Source: Kiritimatiellota bacterium
Lineage (GTDB): Bacteria; Verrucomicrobiota; Kiritimatiellia; JAAZAB01
Assembly (NCBI GenBank): GCA_008636095.1
Contig: VSJD01000174.1
Location: 1-10,000 of the forward strand
Reading direction: 5' to 3'
DNA length: 10,000 nt
How positions within the stretch are numbered: the first letter of the stretch is position 1; every line of letters starts with the position of its first letter. A program made the position numbers and the translations under genes. The notes beneath the pieces are model-generated. The model was not told the origin of the DNA. It ran no database searches and saw nothing but the letters and a program-made list of their open reading frames with translations. This document shows, piece by piece, positions 1-6,446 of this stretch.

Positions 1-306
1 CAACCAGGGCACACTCGAACCAGTTACGATCGAGCGATAAATCACCAGCCGTTTTTTGGCGGGAATCAGATAACTCATCAGGATCTGGCCCGCCGCGAAG
101 ATGGGTGGAAAAGACAAGATAAAACCAATCAGCGCCTTCGGGGCGTTCATAGCGCCAAGGTAGGCGGGTATGAATGTGGAAAACATGGCAAACGGCAGGC
201 CAAGTCCCCACAGGAATTCCCAGCTCACCATGGCCGTCAGGTTCCGCCGATAATCCCGCTCGACCAGGTGCTCGTATTCGGCCGTGACTGTCGGGTTAAT
301 GGGCAT
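1..306 (-). CDS. MFS-type membrane transporter, N-terminal part (cut by window edge)
   Basis: The first 102 codons are open from ATG (306-304) to the window edge. The ATG overlaps the TAA of waaA (TAATG, 308-304), which suggests translational coupling; GGAG lies 8 nt before the ATG. A charged cytosolic start of about 25 residues is followed by two hydrophobic segments, roughly residues 28-50 and 55-80, with a short NAPKALIG-type turn between them and then a basic loop containing KKR. This resembles the first two helices of a major facilitator superfamily protein, but two helices are not enough to name a substrate. The neighbour waaA does not prove an envelope role. It could be another multi-pass membrane protein. 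Confidence is high that it is coding and moderate for the family. Confidence 0.72.
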   Translation of the reverse strand, partial: MPINPTVTAEYEHLVERDYRRNLTAMVSWEFLWGLGLPFAMFSTFIPAYLGAMNAPKALIGFILSFPPIFAAGQILMSYLIPAKKRLVIYRSIVTGSSVPWL

Positions 307-1661
307 TACGAAGGCTCCGCACGGGCAACAAGCAGGGTCAATAAACATTCAGCGCTGGCGCGGATGGCGCCGGCCTTAGCGTGCACCACCTGCTCGGCCC
401 GCCGGCCATAAGCTTGGGCCACCTGGTTATCGAGCCACAGTTCTGTCACTACCCGCTCCAGAGCGGAGGCATCCGGAACCTGGATCAGAGCATTCGCGGC
501 GCGAAAGTCTGCGACGACGGTGGTGAAGTTTTCCGTGTACGGGCCGATTACGATCGGCTTGGCGAAGACGGCTGCTTCGATTACGTTCTGACCCCCGTGG
601 GACGTCAAGCTTTTGCCCACAAAGATAACCGTTGCCAGGGCAAAAAAAAGTTTCAATTCCCCGGTTGTATCCACCAGCAATACATCCGACTTCGCCAAGG
701 CTACGCCGGACAAGTCGGCACGGCTACAGGAAGTAGTTGCCGTATGCGCGGCTTTCAGCTCGCTCCAGGCCATTCCCGACAGGCCGGCTTTACGGATGGC
801 AGCCATGACCGCCTGGCGACGTTCGGCGTGGCGGGGAACCAGGACTAACCGGGTCTTCGAGTCCTGGGCGCGCAATTTTTTATACAGATCCAAAAGGATG
901 GTTTCTTCGCCCGGCCAGGTGGATCCGCCCACCAACCAGCGCGTGTCGGCATCAAAACCGGCCCGGAGCAGAAGAGCGCGAACAGGGGCCGAATCCATGT
1001 GCGAGGGTTCGGTCACATCATACTTGGCCGAGCCCATAACCCGGATTTTTTCCGGTTCCGCGCCCAGCTCCCTCAGCCGCTGGGCATCCTCCGGCCCCTG
1101 CATGCAAAAGAGATCAAAGCAGGCCAGTGCTTTTTTCACCAGGAGCCGCACCTTACGGTAGTTACGGCACGAATGCGCCGAAAGGCGGCCATTCAACAGC
1201 ATGATCGGCATACGACGGCGCCGGGCCAGTCGCAGGAGATTAGGCCAGAGTTCCCCCTCCACCAGTATGAGCGCCAAGGGACGCAGACGGTTCAGTACCC
1301 GCGTCATGATCCAGGGAAGATCTACGGGAAAATACAGCAGGACATCGTCCGCAGACAGTTGCTGTGCGGCAATGGCGTGCCCGGTGGACGTGGTGGTCGT
1401 CAAGACAAAAGCCAGGGTGCTCCGACGCTCCCGCAGGGCGCGCATGAACCGCAGGGCGACAAGGACCTCGCCCACGCTGACAGCATGAATCCAGACCCGT
1501 GGCCGGTTTCGCAGGCGTTCCTGCACGGAGGACTCGTAGCGGCCGAACCGCTGGAGAAATCCCTTGCGATAGCCGCCGCGCTTCCACATCCGCAACAGGA
1601 ATCGCGGCAGGAGCAGTAAAAATACGATTGGAAAAAAACAGTTGTAAAATAACCAGATCAT
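306..1661 (-). CDS. waaA: 3-deoxy-D-manno-octulosonic acid (Kdo) transferase WaaA/KdtA
   Basis: The 451-aa protein transfers Kdo from CMP-Kdo to the lipid A precursor on the inner face of the cytoplasmic membrane, the first step of LPS core assembly. Residues 4-24 form one hydrophobic N-terminal anchor. Then come the Kdo-transferase N-domain with HAVSVGEV (59-66; Glu65 is the expected catalytic base), ILVEGELWPNLL (132-143), GGSTWPGEE (245-253), DVLLVDTTGEL (326-336) and GGQNVIEAAVFAKPIVIGPY (356-375), the GT-B nucleotide-binding end. It is longer than typical members (about 425 aa), partly because residues 313-326 are repeat-derived (see 685-714). The start gives the usual membrane-anchor N-terminus, but no Shine-Dalgarno precedes it. 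The stop overlaps the start of the transporter gene. The family call is firm. Confidence 0.96.
   Translation of the reverse strand: MIWLFYNCFFPIVFLLLLPRFLLRMWKRGGYRKGFLQRFGRYESSVQERLRNRPRVWIHAVSVGEVLVALRFMRALRERRSTLAFVLTTTTSTGHAIAAQQLSADDVLLYFPVDLPWIMTRVLNRLRPLALILVEGELWPNLLRLARRRRMPIMLLNGRLSAHSCRNYRKVRLLVKKALACFDLFCMQGPEDAQRLRELGAEPEKIRVMGSAKYDVTEPSHMDSAPVRALLLRAGFDADTRWLVGGSTWPGEETILLDLYKKLRAQDSKTRLVLVPRHAERRQAVMAAIRKAGLSGMAWSELKAAHTATTSCSRADLSGVALAKSDVLLVDTTGELKLFFALATVIFVGKSLTSHGGQNVIEAAVFAKPIVIGPYTENFTTVVADFRAANALIQVPDASALERVVTELWLDNQVAQAYGRRAEQVVHAKAGAIRASAECLLTLLVARAEPS
685..714. repeat. Palindromic repeat element inserted in frame in waaA
   Basis: The plus strand has an interrupted dyad: TCCG (685-688) pairs with CGGA, and GCC pairs with GGC around an AA loop. 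A related copy lies in the spacer at 5303-5336; over 33-34 nt about 27 positions match, with one gap. Read on the minus strand it encodes LSGVALAKSD, inside residues 313-326 of WaaA, just before the conserved DVLLVDTTGEL block. The intergenic copy read in the same phase gives PSGVALSEAG. I infer that a mobile palindromic element landed in a permissive loop and stayed in frame, as Rickettsia palindromic elements do. Confidence 0.6.
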
Positions 1662-1671
1662 AATAATAAGA

Positions 1672-1818
1672 AATGAAGAATGTCCGCCAAAGCGGATCCG
1701 CTTCAGGCGGAAAAATCAGGCAAAGTACTAAACAATGCCTGCCATGCATCACTCAATCAATCTTTTTCTTTGCCTTTTGCTTTCTGAATTCTGCATTCTA
1801 CATTCTGCATTCCGCATT
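1672..1818. repeat. xerC-waaA spacer: inverted 7-nt-period arrays around a palindrome
   Basis: Positions 1784-1818 are five consecutive 7-nt units of the form CTGCATT (CTGAATT, CTGCATT, CTACATT, CTGCATT, CCGCATT), beginning 5 nt after the xerC stop. The opposite end, 1672-1683, carries AATGAAG plus AATGT, which pairs with 1800-1811 at 11 of 12 positions. So the array has an inverted partner and the 162-bp spacer can fold back. Between them lies the palindromic element at 1683-1711. The left arm ends 10 nt before the waaA ATG. The units and pairing are seen directly; function is unknown. Confidence 0.65.
1683..1711. repeat. Palindrome upstream of waaA
   Basis: TCCGCC (1683-1688) is mirrored by GGCGGA (1706-1711), and the centre AAGCGGATCCGCTT (1690-1703) is a perfect 14-bp palindrome with a BamHI-like core. 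It starts 21 nt upstream of the waaA ATG on the minus strand. No T-run follows on either strand, so it is not a classical intrinsic terminator. It may be a second family of dispersed palindromic element or a protein-binding site. Confidence 0.6.
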
Positions 1819-1823
1819 TGTCT

Positions 1824-2834
1824 TCAGGCCCGCGGGTGGGCTTCGTTATAAACCTGCTTAAGCCGTTCCACCGTGACGTGGGTGTAAATCTGGGTCGTGG
1901 AAAGACTGGCGTGACCGAGCAATTCCTGGACACTGCGCAAATCGGCGCCGGCATCCAGCAGGTGCGTGGCGAACGAATGCCGCAAGGCATGCGGCGACAT
2001 GTGGGGATCCAGATTGGCCCTGACCAGGTAGCGTTTCATGAGCCGCTCGATCGAACGCGTGGTCAACCGGCCACCCGTATGGCCTACGAAAACGAACGCG
2101 GGGCTGGTGCGCTTAAATACCCCGGCCAGCGTGGAGCGCTTTTCCAGCGCGGTCTGTATGGCTTTCACGGCCGGTTTGCCTAATAGGCACAGCCGCTCTT
2201 TCTTGCCTTTACCCCGGACTTTAACCACGCTCGCGAGCAGATCAATGTCGCTTTCATTCATACCGGCCAGCTCGCTGACCCGCATGCCGGTGCTGTAAAG
2301 AATTTCCAAGATCGCCGTGTCGCGGATGACGGCATAATCCAGCCATGCGCGCTTGGCGGCATCCGGTTCCCCGGCCGGAGCCGACGATTCGGCCGGAGCC
2401 GACGACTCGGCCAGCGCTTCTGCGGCCACCTGGCGCGGCGCCTCCAGCAGGCGGGTTACTTCCTGGAGCGTCAACACCTTTGGCAGTGGTTTTCCGCGTT
2501 TGGGTGAGATGATGCCGGCAAACGGGTTCTGCGTCACGTGTTCTTCCCGGTTCAGGAACTTGAAGAACGACCGCAGGCTGGAGAGTTTCCGGTTGACCGT
2601 CGTGGCCACGGCCTGCTGTTTCTGGCAGTGCACGATGAACTTGCGGGCGGAAAATTTATCCACGTCCGGCCAGGCATAGGGCGGCTTGGCTTCCGTGCCC
2701 CACTGGGTCCGGACAAACTGCTCCAGGTCAACCAGGTAACTGCTGATTGTATGCCCCGAGGCGTTGCGCTCGCCCTCCAGGTAACGCATGAAATGACCGA
2801 TACAAGGGTCGTCCATGATAATCTTTGCACTCAT
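1824..2834 (-). CDS. xerC: Tyrosine recombinase of the XerC/XerD family
   Basis: This 336-aa recombinase of the type that resolves chromosome dimers at dif with FtsK has an N-terminal SAM-like core-binding domain (about 8-95) and a catalytic domain (about 120-330). The full catalytic set is visible: Arg185 (STGMRVSEL), Lys209 (VRGKGKKER), His282 and Arg285 (PHALRHSF), His308 (LLGHAS) and nucleophile Tyr317 (TTQIYTH). The end EAHPRA is typical of Xer proteins. XerC is slightly favoured over XerD but not proven. It exceeds the usual ~300 aa because of an Ala/Ser/Pro-rich insertion near 135-160 holding a tandem repeat. GGGAG sits 7 nt before the ATG, which supports this start. dprA lies upstream, as in Firmicute smf-topA-codV regions. 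Confidence 0.93.
   Translation of the reverse strand: MSAKIIMDDPCIGHFMRYLEGERNASGHTISSYLVDLEQFVRTQWGTEAKPPYAWPDVDKFSARKFIVHCQKQQAVATTVNRKLSSLRSFFKFLNREEHVTQNPFAGIISPKRGKPLPKVLTLQEVTRLLEAPRQVAAEALAESSAPAESSAPAGEPDAAKRAWLDYAVIRDTAILEILYSTGMRVSELAGMNESDIDLLASVVKVRGKGKKERLCLLGKPAVKAIQTALEKRSTLAGVFKRTSPAFVFVGHTGGRLTTRSIERLMKRYLVRANLDPHMSPHALRHSFATHLLDAGADLRSVQELLGHASLSTTQIYTHVTVERLKQVYNEAHPRA
2376..2411 (-). repeat. 18-bp tandem duplication inside xerC
   Basis: Two adjacent 18-bp copies (2376-2393 and 2394-2411) differ at one base and encode AESSAP twice, followed by a partial third AGEP. They lie in the linker before the first catalytic Arg block, so length changes should be tolerated. The reading frame is kept. 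Confidence 0.8.
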
Positions 2835-2927
2835 GGTCCTACTCCCAACGTGCGCCTTGCCCGCAACCTAAACAACCAAAACCTCACCACAGAGTTACAA
2901 AGGCACGGAGAGCAAACAAGAGGAGGG

Positions 2928-2974
2928 TTTGTCAAATTTGGGATGAGCGTTCCGCTCCCCAAAAATTTGACAAA
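2928..2974. repeat. Long hairpin in dprA-xerC spacer
   Basis: Twelve-bp perfect outer arms TTTGTCAAATTT (2928-2939) and AAATTTGACAAA (2963-2974) enclose GGG/CCC and a GAGCG-TTC-CGCTC tip (2945-2957), with a two-base bulge on each side. About 20 bp can pair. No T-run follows on either strand. It could be a transcript-end stabiliser, a protein site or a repeat relic. Confidence 0.7.
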
Positions 2975-3051
2975 CGCAGTTGTATTTTGGAGCAAGATCG
3001 GAGATTTGATTAGTTCAATCATCTTCTTTCCTTCTCCAATGAAAGTCATTT

Positions 3052-3092
3052 CTTGAAATCCGGTTTTGCGTCCAACAAAACCGGATTTCAAG
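3052..3092. repeat. Perfect 17-bp inverted repeat with 7-nt loop
   Basis: Arms 3052-3068 and 3076-3092 are exact reverse complements, beginning CTTGAAATCCGG and ending CCGGATTTCAAG, around a 7-nt loop (CGTCCAA on plus). It lies about 100 nt downstream of the dprA stop. The lack of a following T-run argues against a classical intrinsic terminator, although a stem this stable could still end or protect the dprA transcript. Confidence 0.8.
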
Positions 3093-3189
3093 CAAACTCT
3101 ACTCCGTGCTTCCGTGTCTCCGTGGTGAACTTCATCTTGCTTTGGCAGCCTCTCGTTTTTTATAGCGATTTCGAGTGGATAAGGCGCTA

Positions 3190-4281
3190 TTATCTTCGTC
3201 TCAGCGCCACGCGCCTTCCCGGCAACATGCGCACCACGCGCTTCATTTCGAGACCCAGGACCAGCACGCTGAGGGCGGAGGCCGGCACGCCGGTTGTCCG
3301 GGTCAGGGTATCCATATCCAGTTCCTCCTCGGCCAGGGCCCGCACGATCTTTTCCTCGTCCGGGTTAAGCGGTGGAAGGTTTTCCAAGGCGCCGTGGCAA
3401 GCCGGCGGAATCAGGAATTCAAATTCCTCGAGGATATCATCCACGCTCTCGACCAGGCGTGCGCCTTGTTTTATCAACTGATGACTGCCCTTGGAGGCGG
3501 GCGAGTCAATCCTACCGGGAACGGCAAACACGCATCGGCCCTGGTCGAGCGCCTGGCTCGCCGTGATGAGCGCGCCGCTGGTGGGGCCAGCTTCCACCAC
3601 GAGGACGCCCATGCAAAGGCCGCTGACAATGCGGTTGCGCATGGGGAAGGTGGTTTTATCGGGCTGACGGCCCAGCGGAAATTCGCTCAGCACCGCGCCC
3701 TGGCGGGCAATGCCCAAGGCCAGCTCGGCGTTTTCCTCGGGATACAAGCAATCCAGCGCGCCGCCGAGCACGGCTAAGGTCCGACCACCGCCTTGCAGGG
3801 CGCCGCGGTGCGCGGCGGTATCAATTCCGCGCGCCAGCCCGCTTACCACGACAAAGCCGGTCTTGGCCAGATGGAAGGCAAATTTTTCGGCCGTCTCACG
3901 CCCGTACAGGGTGGTGTGCCGGGATCCCACCACGGCGATGGCGCGTTTGTCTTCCGGCGCCAGCGTTCCCCAGACATAAAGCGCCAGGGGCGGGTCATGG
4001 ATCGTCAACAACGGCTTGGGATAGGCGGCATCCACCGGCGTGATGATTTCATATCCCCGCTTGCGGGCGCGCGCCAGCTCCTCATCCGGTCGGAGGTGTC
4101 CGCGCTGGCTCGCTATCTTTTCGACCAGGGCCGGGCCGATACCTTCAGCCTTGAGCAAATCGCCCTTGTCGGCCTGGAAGATGGCTTGGGGCGAACCGAG
4201 TACGGTTACCAGGGCCCGGACGCTGACCGGCCCGATGTCCTCCATCATATTGAGTGCAATATAGGCTGTGCGGGAATCCAT
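3190..4281 (-). CDS. dprA: DNA-processing protein DprA (Smf)
   Basis: The 363-aa protein matches DprA, which binds incoming single-stranded DNA during natural transformation and loads RecA onto it. It has an N-terminal helix-hairpin-helix-like part (GIGPALVEKI, 47-56) and a long Rossmann-type domain with AVVGSRHTTLYGR (116-128), VVSGLARGIDTAAHRGAL (145-162), TFPMRNRIVSGL (211-222) and SGALITASQALDQGR (235-249). The C-terminal winged-helix (about 305-360), ending in a basic RRVALRRR tail, is present, so the protein looks complete. No Shine-Dalgarno precedes the ATG; an array arm ends 11 nt upstream. Many non-competent bacteria also keep dprA, so competence is not proven. Confidence 0.96.
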   Translation of the reverse strand: MDSRTAYIALNMMEDIGPVSVRALVTVLGSPQAIFQADKGDLLKAEGIGPALVEKIASQRGHLRPDEELARARKRGYEIITPVDAAYPKPLLTIHDPPLALYVWGTLAPEDKRAIAVVGSRHTTLYGRETAEKFAFHLAKTGFVVVSGLARGIDTAAHRGALQGGGRTLAVLGGALDCLYPEENAELALGIARQGAVLSEFPLGRQPDKTTFPMRNRIVSGLCMGVLVVEAGPTSGALITASQALDQGRCVFAVPGRIDSPASKGSHQLIKQGARLVESVDDILEEFEFLIPPACHGALENLPPLNPDEEKIVRALAEEELDMDTLTRTTGVPASALSVLVLGLEMKRVVRMLPGRRVALRRR

Positions 4282-4292
4282 TACTAAGAATT

Positions 4293-4416
4293 GCGGATTG
4301 TTGATTTCGGATTGATGATTGCAGAACCGTCAAATATTACGATGAAACAATCGAGGCTAACCGTGTATCTCCCTTTGTTCCGTTTGAAAATCAGAAATCA
4401 GCAATCATAGATCATA
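4293..4416. repeat. Inverted 7-nt-period arrays filling the spacer upstream of dprA
   Basis: Left array 4293-4320 has four 7-nt units ending in GATT (GCGGATT, GTTGATT, TCGGATT, GATGATT). Right array 4389-4416 has the inverted form (AATCAGA, AATCAGC, AATCATA, GATCATA). The core 4296-4313 pairs with 4389-4406 at 16 of 18 positions. Together they nearly fill the 142-bp spacer: the right array ends 7 nt from the stop of the upstream gene and the left array 11 nt from the dprA ATG. The 68-nt middle shows nothing I can name. Confidence 0.7.
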
Positions 4417-4423
4417 AATTCAT

Positions 4424-5047
4424 TTAGCTGGCCGGTGCGGCGGCGTTCCGGCGCGCGCGGCGTTTGCGGAGGGCGAACAACTCCAGTTGCGGCGCCTTCA
4501 ACAGATCGTAGTTTTTCAGAATGCGCAGGATCTGCAGGAGGTCCGACTTCTCGTAGTTTTTATTGGTGTCCACGCTCTCCAGCAGTTCCAGCAACATCGT
4601 GCGGAACGAAAGCACCCCATCAATGCCTTTCTGCTTCAGCAGGCCCAGTGTGTCGTTCCGCAGTTTTTCCGAGACCGGGAGCTGGGGCAGGCAGAGAATT
4701 TTGGCGAAGTCCGGCTTACCCAGCCGCCGCGCCGCCGAACGTACCGCGTCCGCGCTGGCGAAGCGCACGATTTCGGGGATGTGCTCCAGCATGGCGGGAT
4801 AGACGCGTTCCGTGTGCCAGGAGTACACACCGACGACCGCCCGCGGAACGGTTTTCAGGTCCTCCGTGGTCCAGAGCATGGTATCCGGCAGGCGCTGTGC
4901 GGTGATCAGCGGGTGATCCACAATCAGGTCAATTTCCTCGTCCATCCGCTTGGGACGGCCGGTGACGAAATACTTGCAGGGCTGGATGACCATGTAACCC
5001 TGCTGTTCAAAATATTCCCTGACAATCCATTCGCTGACCGAAGCCAT
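4424..5047 (-). CDS. Conserved-looking hypothetical protein, possible PD-(D/E)xK-like nuclease fold
   Basis: I do not recognise this 207-aa protein. It starts with a strong AGGAGG ribosome-binding site (complement of 5057-5062) 9 nt before the ATG, so it is a real gene. It has no signal peptide or membrane segment. The N-terminal third reads as an alpha-beta layout of restriction-like folds: helix with REYFEQQGY (10-18), strand with EEIDLIVDHP (37-46), then WTTEDLKTV (59-67). Glu11, Asp40 and the DLK at 63-65 could form an E...D...(D/E)xK site, but this is weak pattern matching. The C-terminal half is helical, with ELLESVD and DLLQILRILKNYDLL, ending in a very basic tail (ALRKRRARRNA). The tail and fold hint at nucleic acid binding. 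It lies just upstream of dprA. Confidence 0.85.
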   Translation of the reverse strand: MASVSEWIVREYFEQQGYMVIQPCKYFVTGRPKRMDEEIDLIVDHPLITAQRLPDTMLWTTEDLKTVPRAVVGVYSWHTERVYPAMLEHIPEIVRFASADAVRSAARRLGKPDFAKILCLPQLPVSEKLRNDTLGLLKQKGIDGVLSFRTMLLELLESVDTNKNYEKSDLLQILRILKNYDLLKAPQLELFALRKRRARRNAAAPAS

Positions 5048-5108
5048 GGCGCCACTCCTCCTATGATGATTGCCTACTTCTTCGTCTTGTTTTCTGCTTC
5101 AAGTGTGC

Positions 5109-5290
5109 TCGAATTCGGTTCGAAAAATGCGTCGGCGACCCCGCCAAGCGCGGGATAAATCTTGAGCCGCCTGCGGGTTTCCCGCGCTTGCGCATACACG
5201 GGTATTGCGCTGCGCGCGGCGCACCCACATTCGCCCCAAGCTTGCCTTGCTGTTTCGAACCCCTCGCCAAGCTCGGGGAACCGAATTCGA
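5109..5290. repeat. Large imperfect inverted repeat with inner stem
   Basis: Outer arms TCGAATTCGGTT (5109-5120) and AACCGAATTCGA (5279-5290) are perfect over 12 bp, and each is flanked outward by a GTGTG/CACAC remnant. Within the 158-nt interior an 11-bp perfect stem (5145-5155 with 5180-5190) is capped by a 24-nt loop, followed by a GC-rich block and an AAGCTTG motif. The size and nested stems would suit a miniature transposable element or a structured RNA. I see neither a target-site duplication nor a known RNA family. Confidence 0.5.
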
Positions 5291-5302
5291 CACACGCCGT
5301 CA

Positions 5303-5336
5303 TCCGGCTTCGCTCAGAGCTACGCCGGACGGGTCG
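5303..5336. repeat. Palindromic repeat element, intergenic copy
   Basis: TCCGGC (5303-5308) pairs with GCCGGA (5324-5329), with an inner GCT...AGC. It is related to the copy inside waaA at 685-714 (about 27 of 34 positions with one gap). Read on the minus strand in one frame it gives PSGVALSEAG and then a stop, against LSGVALAKSD in WaaA. Confidence 0.6.
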
Positions 5337-5501
5337 TGGCGCGCGAAACGCACGCCCGAGATCTGATTTCTCTGATCGGCGTACCGGATGCCTTCGAGGA
5401 GAGCCGCACGAGCTCCCCGCAGAAGGCGGACGAGTACGCTGTTTAAGTCTTTGCCAAAACAAAGTTCGGAAAATCTTCAAATACCCAATTGTTCTCCTTT
5501 G

Positions 5502-5578
5502 TTTCACACAAAGCCACGAAGCATTATTAGACCATCCCGCTTTCGTTTTCCTGCATACCTCTGTGCCTTTGTGTGAAA
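5502..5578. repeat. Inverted 8-nt-period arrays just downstream of nadK
   Basis: Arm 5502-5517 (TTTCACACAAAGCCAC) pairs with 5563-5578 at 15 of 16 positions, across 45 nt. Both show an 8-nt period: ACACAAAG, CCACGAAG on one side and ACACAAAG, GCACAGAG on the other. The word is close to the one in the dprA-xerC spacer. The arm starts 4 nt after the nadK stop, so the nadK transcript end would fold here. Confidence 0.65.
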
Positions 5579-5582
5579 AGAC

Positions 5583-6446
5583 TCAGGCCAGGGTCGAGCC
5601 GCGCCAGTGCAGTTTCTGGCGCAAAACCGTGAAGTAGCTGTAATCCGGCAGGTGCACAAAGTGGGCCGAGGTTTTACTGCGCCGGATTTCCACCTGGTCG
5701 CCCGGCTTGAGCTTTTCGCCTACCTGGCCGTCCACGGCAAGCAACAGGTCGCCCACGCTTTTGGCCACCCGGACAGTAATCCGCTTTTCATCCGGAATTA
5801 CCAGCGGGCGCGAACTGAGCGTGTGTGGACAGATCAGGCTGACAACAAACGCGGCGGCGCCGGGATGCAGGATCGGTCCGCCAGCCGCCAGCGAATGCCC
5901 CGTACTGCCAGTGGGCGTGGAGACGATCAGTCCATCGCACATGAAGGATGACACAGCTTCGCTGTCAAGGCGCATGTCCAACGTCACGATCCGGGGGCAC
6001 GCCCCGCGGTCAATGACGACGTCATTCAGTGCGCGGTAGCGGCTGATGATCCGGCCGGCGCGTGTAACCGCACATTCCGCCAACGCGCGGCCTTCCACGG
6101 TATACCGTCCCGTTGCCACGCATTCCAGTGCCCGCCCGGCATCCTGCTGGGCAACGCTTGTTAGGAACCCCAGGCTTCCCAGGTTAACGCCGAGCACCGG
6201 AATGGGCCGACCCTGAAGCAGGCGCATGGCCCTTAGCATGGTGCCGTCCCCGCCGAACACCATCAGGAGTGAAATGGCCCGGATCAGTTTTTCCGGCACC
6301 AGGCGGCGCACGCCCGGTAGAAAACGGGCGGCTTCCGGCTCGGCCGCCAGCCGCAGGCCGAGCCGCCTGGCGGTTTCCGCAAACCGGCCCAGCACATCCG
6401 GCGCCGAGGGTTTGGAGCCATTGGCAAATATTCCGATGGGTTTCAT
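5583..6446 (-). CDS. nadK: NAD kinase (ATP-NAD kinase)
   Basis: The 287-aa protein phosphorylates NAD to NADP in the cytosol. It has the diagnostic GGDG (65-68, FGGDGTMLRA), then GVNLGSLGFLTSV (86-98), LNDVVIDRG (140-148, where most members have NE), CDGLIVSTPTGSTGHSLAAG (170-189) followed by GPILHP, and a late DG (239-240). Length is normal (E. coli about 292). The start gives MKPIGIFANG, a normal first strand, but no Shine-Dalgarno is visible; an array arm ends 12 nt upstream. The adjacent tlyA upstream fits the tlyA-nadK order known in Mycobacterium and Firmicutes. The NE-to-ND change is conservative and is unlikely to remove activity. Confidence 0.96.
   Translation of the reverse strand: MKPIGIFANGSKPSAPDVLGRFAETARRLGLRLAAEPEAARFLPGVRRLVPEKLIRAISLLMVFGGDGTMLRAMRLLQGRPIPVLGVNLGSLGFLTSVAQQDAGRALECVATGRYTVEGRALAECAVTRAGRIISRYRALNDVVIDRGACPRIVTLDMRLDSEAVSSFMCDGLIVSTPTGSTGHSLAAGGPILHPGAAAFVVSLICPHTLSSRPLVIPDEKRITVRVAKSVGDLLLAVDGQVGEKLKPGDQVEIRRSKTSAHFVHLPDYSYFTVLRQKLHWRGSTLA

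Larger units (their letters stand above)
2835..3189. other. 355-bp dprA-xerC spacer with nested inverted repeats
   Basis: There is no credible gene here. The outer arms are 8-nt-period arrays: 2887-2910 (CCACAGAG, TTACAAAG, GCACGGAG) and, inverted, 3102-3125 (CCACGGAG, ACACGGAA, GCACGGAG on the minus strand). Over 2884-2910 against 3102-3128 about 21 of 27 positions pair. Two separate strong hairpins lie between them (2928-2974 and 3052-3092). The only regulatory site supported for a gene is the GGGAG ribosome-binding site of xerC at 2842-2846. I could not pick a convincing promoter. Confidence 0.6.
5048..5582. other. 535-bp repeat-rich spacer without a credible gene
   Basis: Open frames here are Arg/Ser/Pro-rich and look like GC-driven noise. 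The spacer holds several dyads: TCGAATTCGGTT (5109-5120) against AACCGAATTCGA (5279-5290); CAAGCGCGGGA (5145-5155) against TCCCGCGCTTG (5180-5190), perfect over 11 bp; the palindromic element at 5303-5336; and an inverted array pair at 5502-5578. GTTCGAA-like boxes at 5119-5124 and 5253-5259 resemble a tRNA T-loop, but no cloverleaf forms. The AGGAGG of the downstream gene is at 5057-5062. No promoter was convincing. Confidence 0.6.

Noticed and set aside
381..1619. Several plus-strand open frames opposite waaA
   Set aside because: Shadows of the clearly conserved waaA frame; the products show no family motifs.
1240..1752. Minus-strand frame overlapping the waaA N-terminus
   Set aside because: It is a different phase of waaA, with Arg/Ala-rich sequence and no motif.
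1784..1818. Five regularly spaced units as a possible CRISPR-like array
   Set aside because: Units are 7 nt with no spacers, so this is a short tandem repeat, and no cas genes are present.
1824..2834. Integrase of a mobile element rather than a housekeeping Xer protein
   Set aside because: Neighbours are housekeeping genes, no attachment site or element genes are visible, and length and motifs fit XerC/D; a dif site was looked for and not seen.
3052..3092. Intrinsic terminator for dprA
   Set aside because: The stem is strong but no T-run follows on the minus strand, so it is recorded as an inverted repeat only.
5253..5290. GTTCGAA box resembling a tRNA T-loop
   Set aside because: No matching acceptor, D or anticodon stems; the box belongs to a larger inverted repeat.
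5061..5507. Minus-strand open frame of 148 codons in the large spacer
   Set aside because: Arg/Ser/Pro-rich low-complexity product, no ribosome site, crosses several inverted repeats, overlapping open frames exist in all phases.
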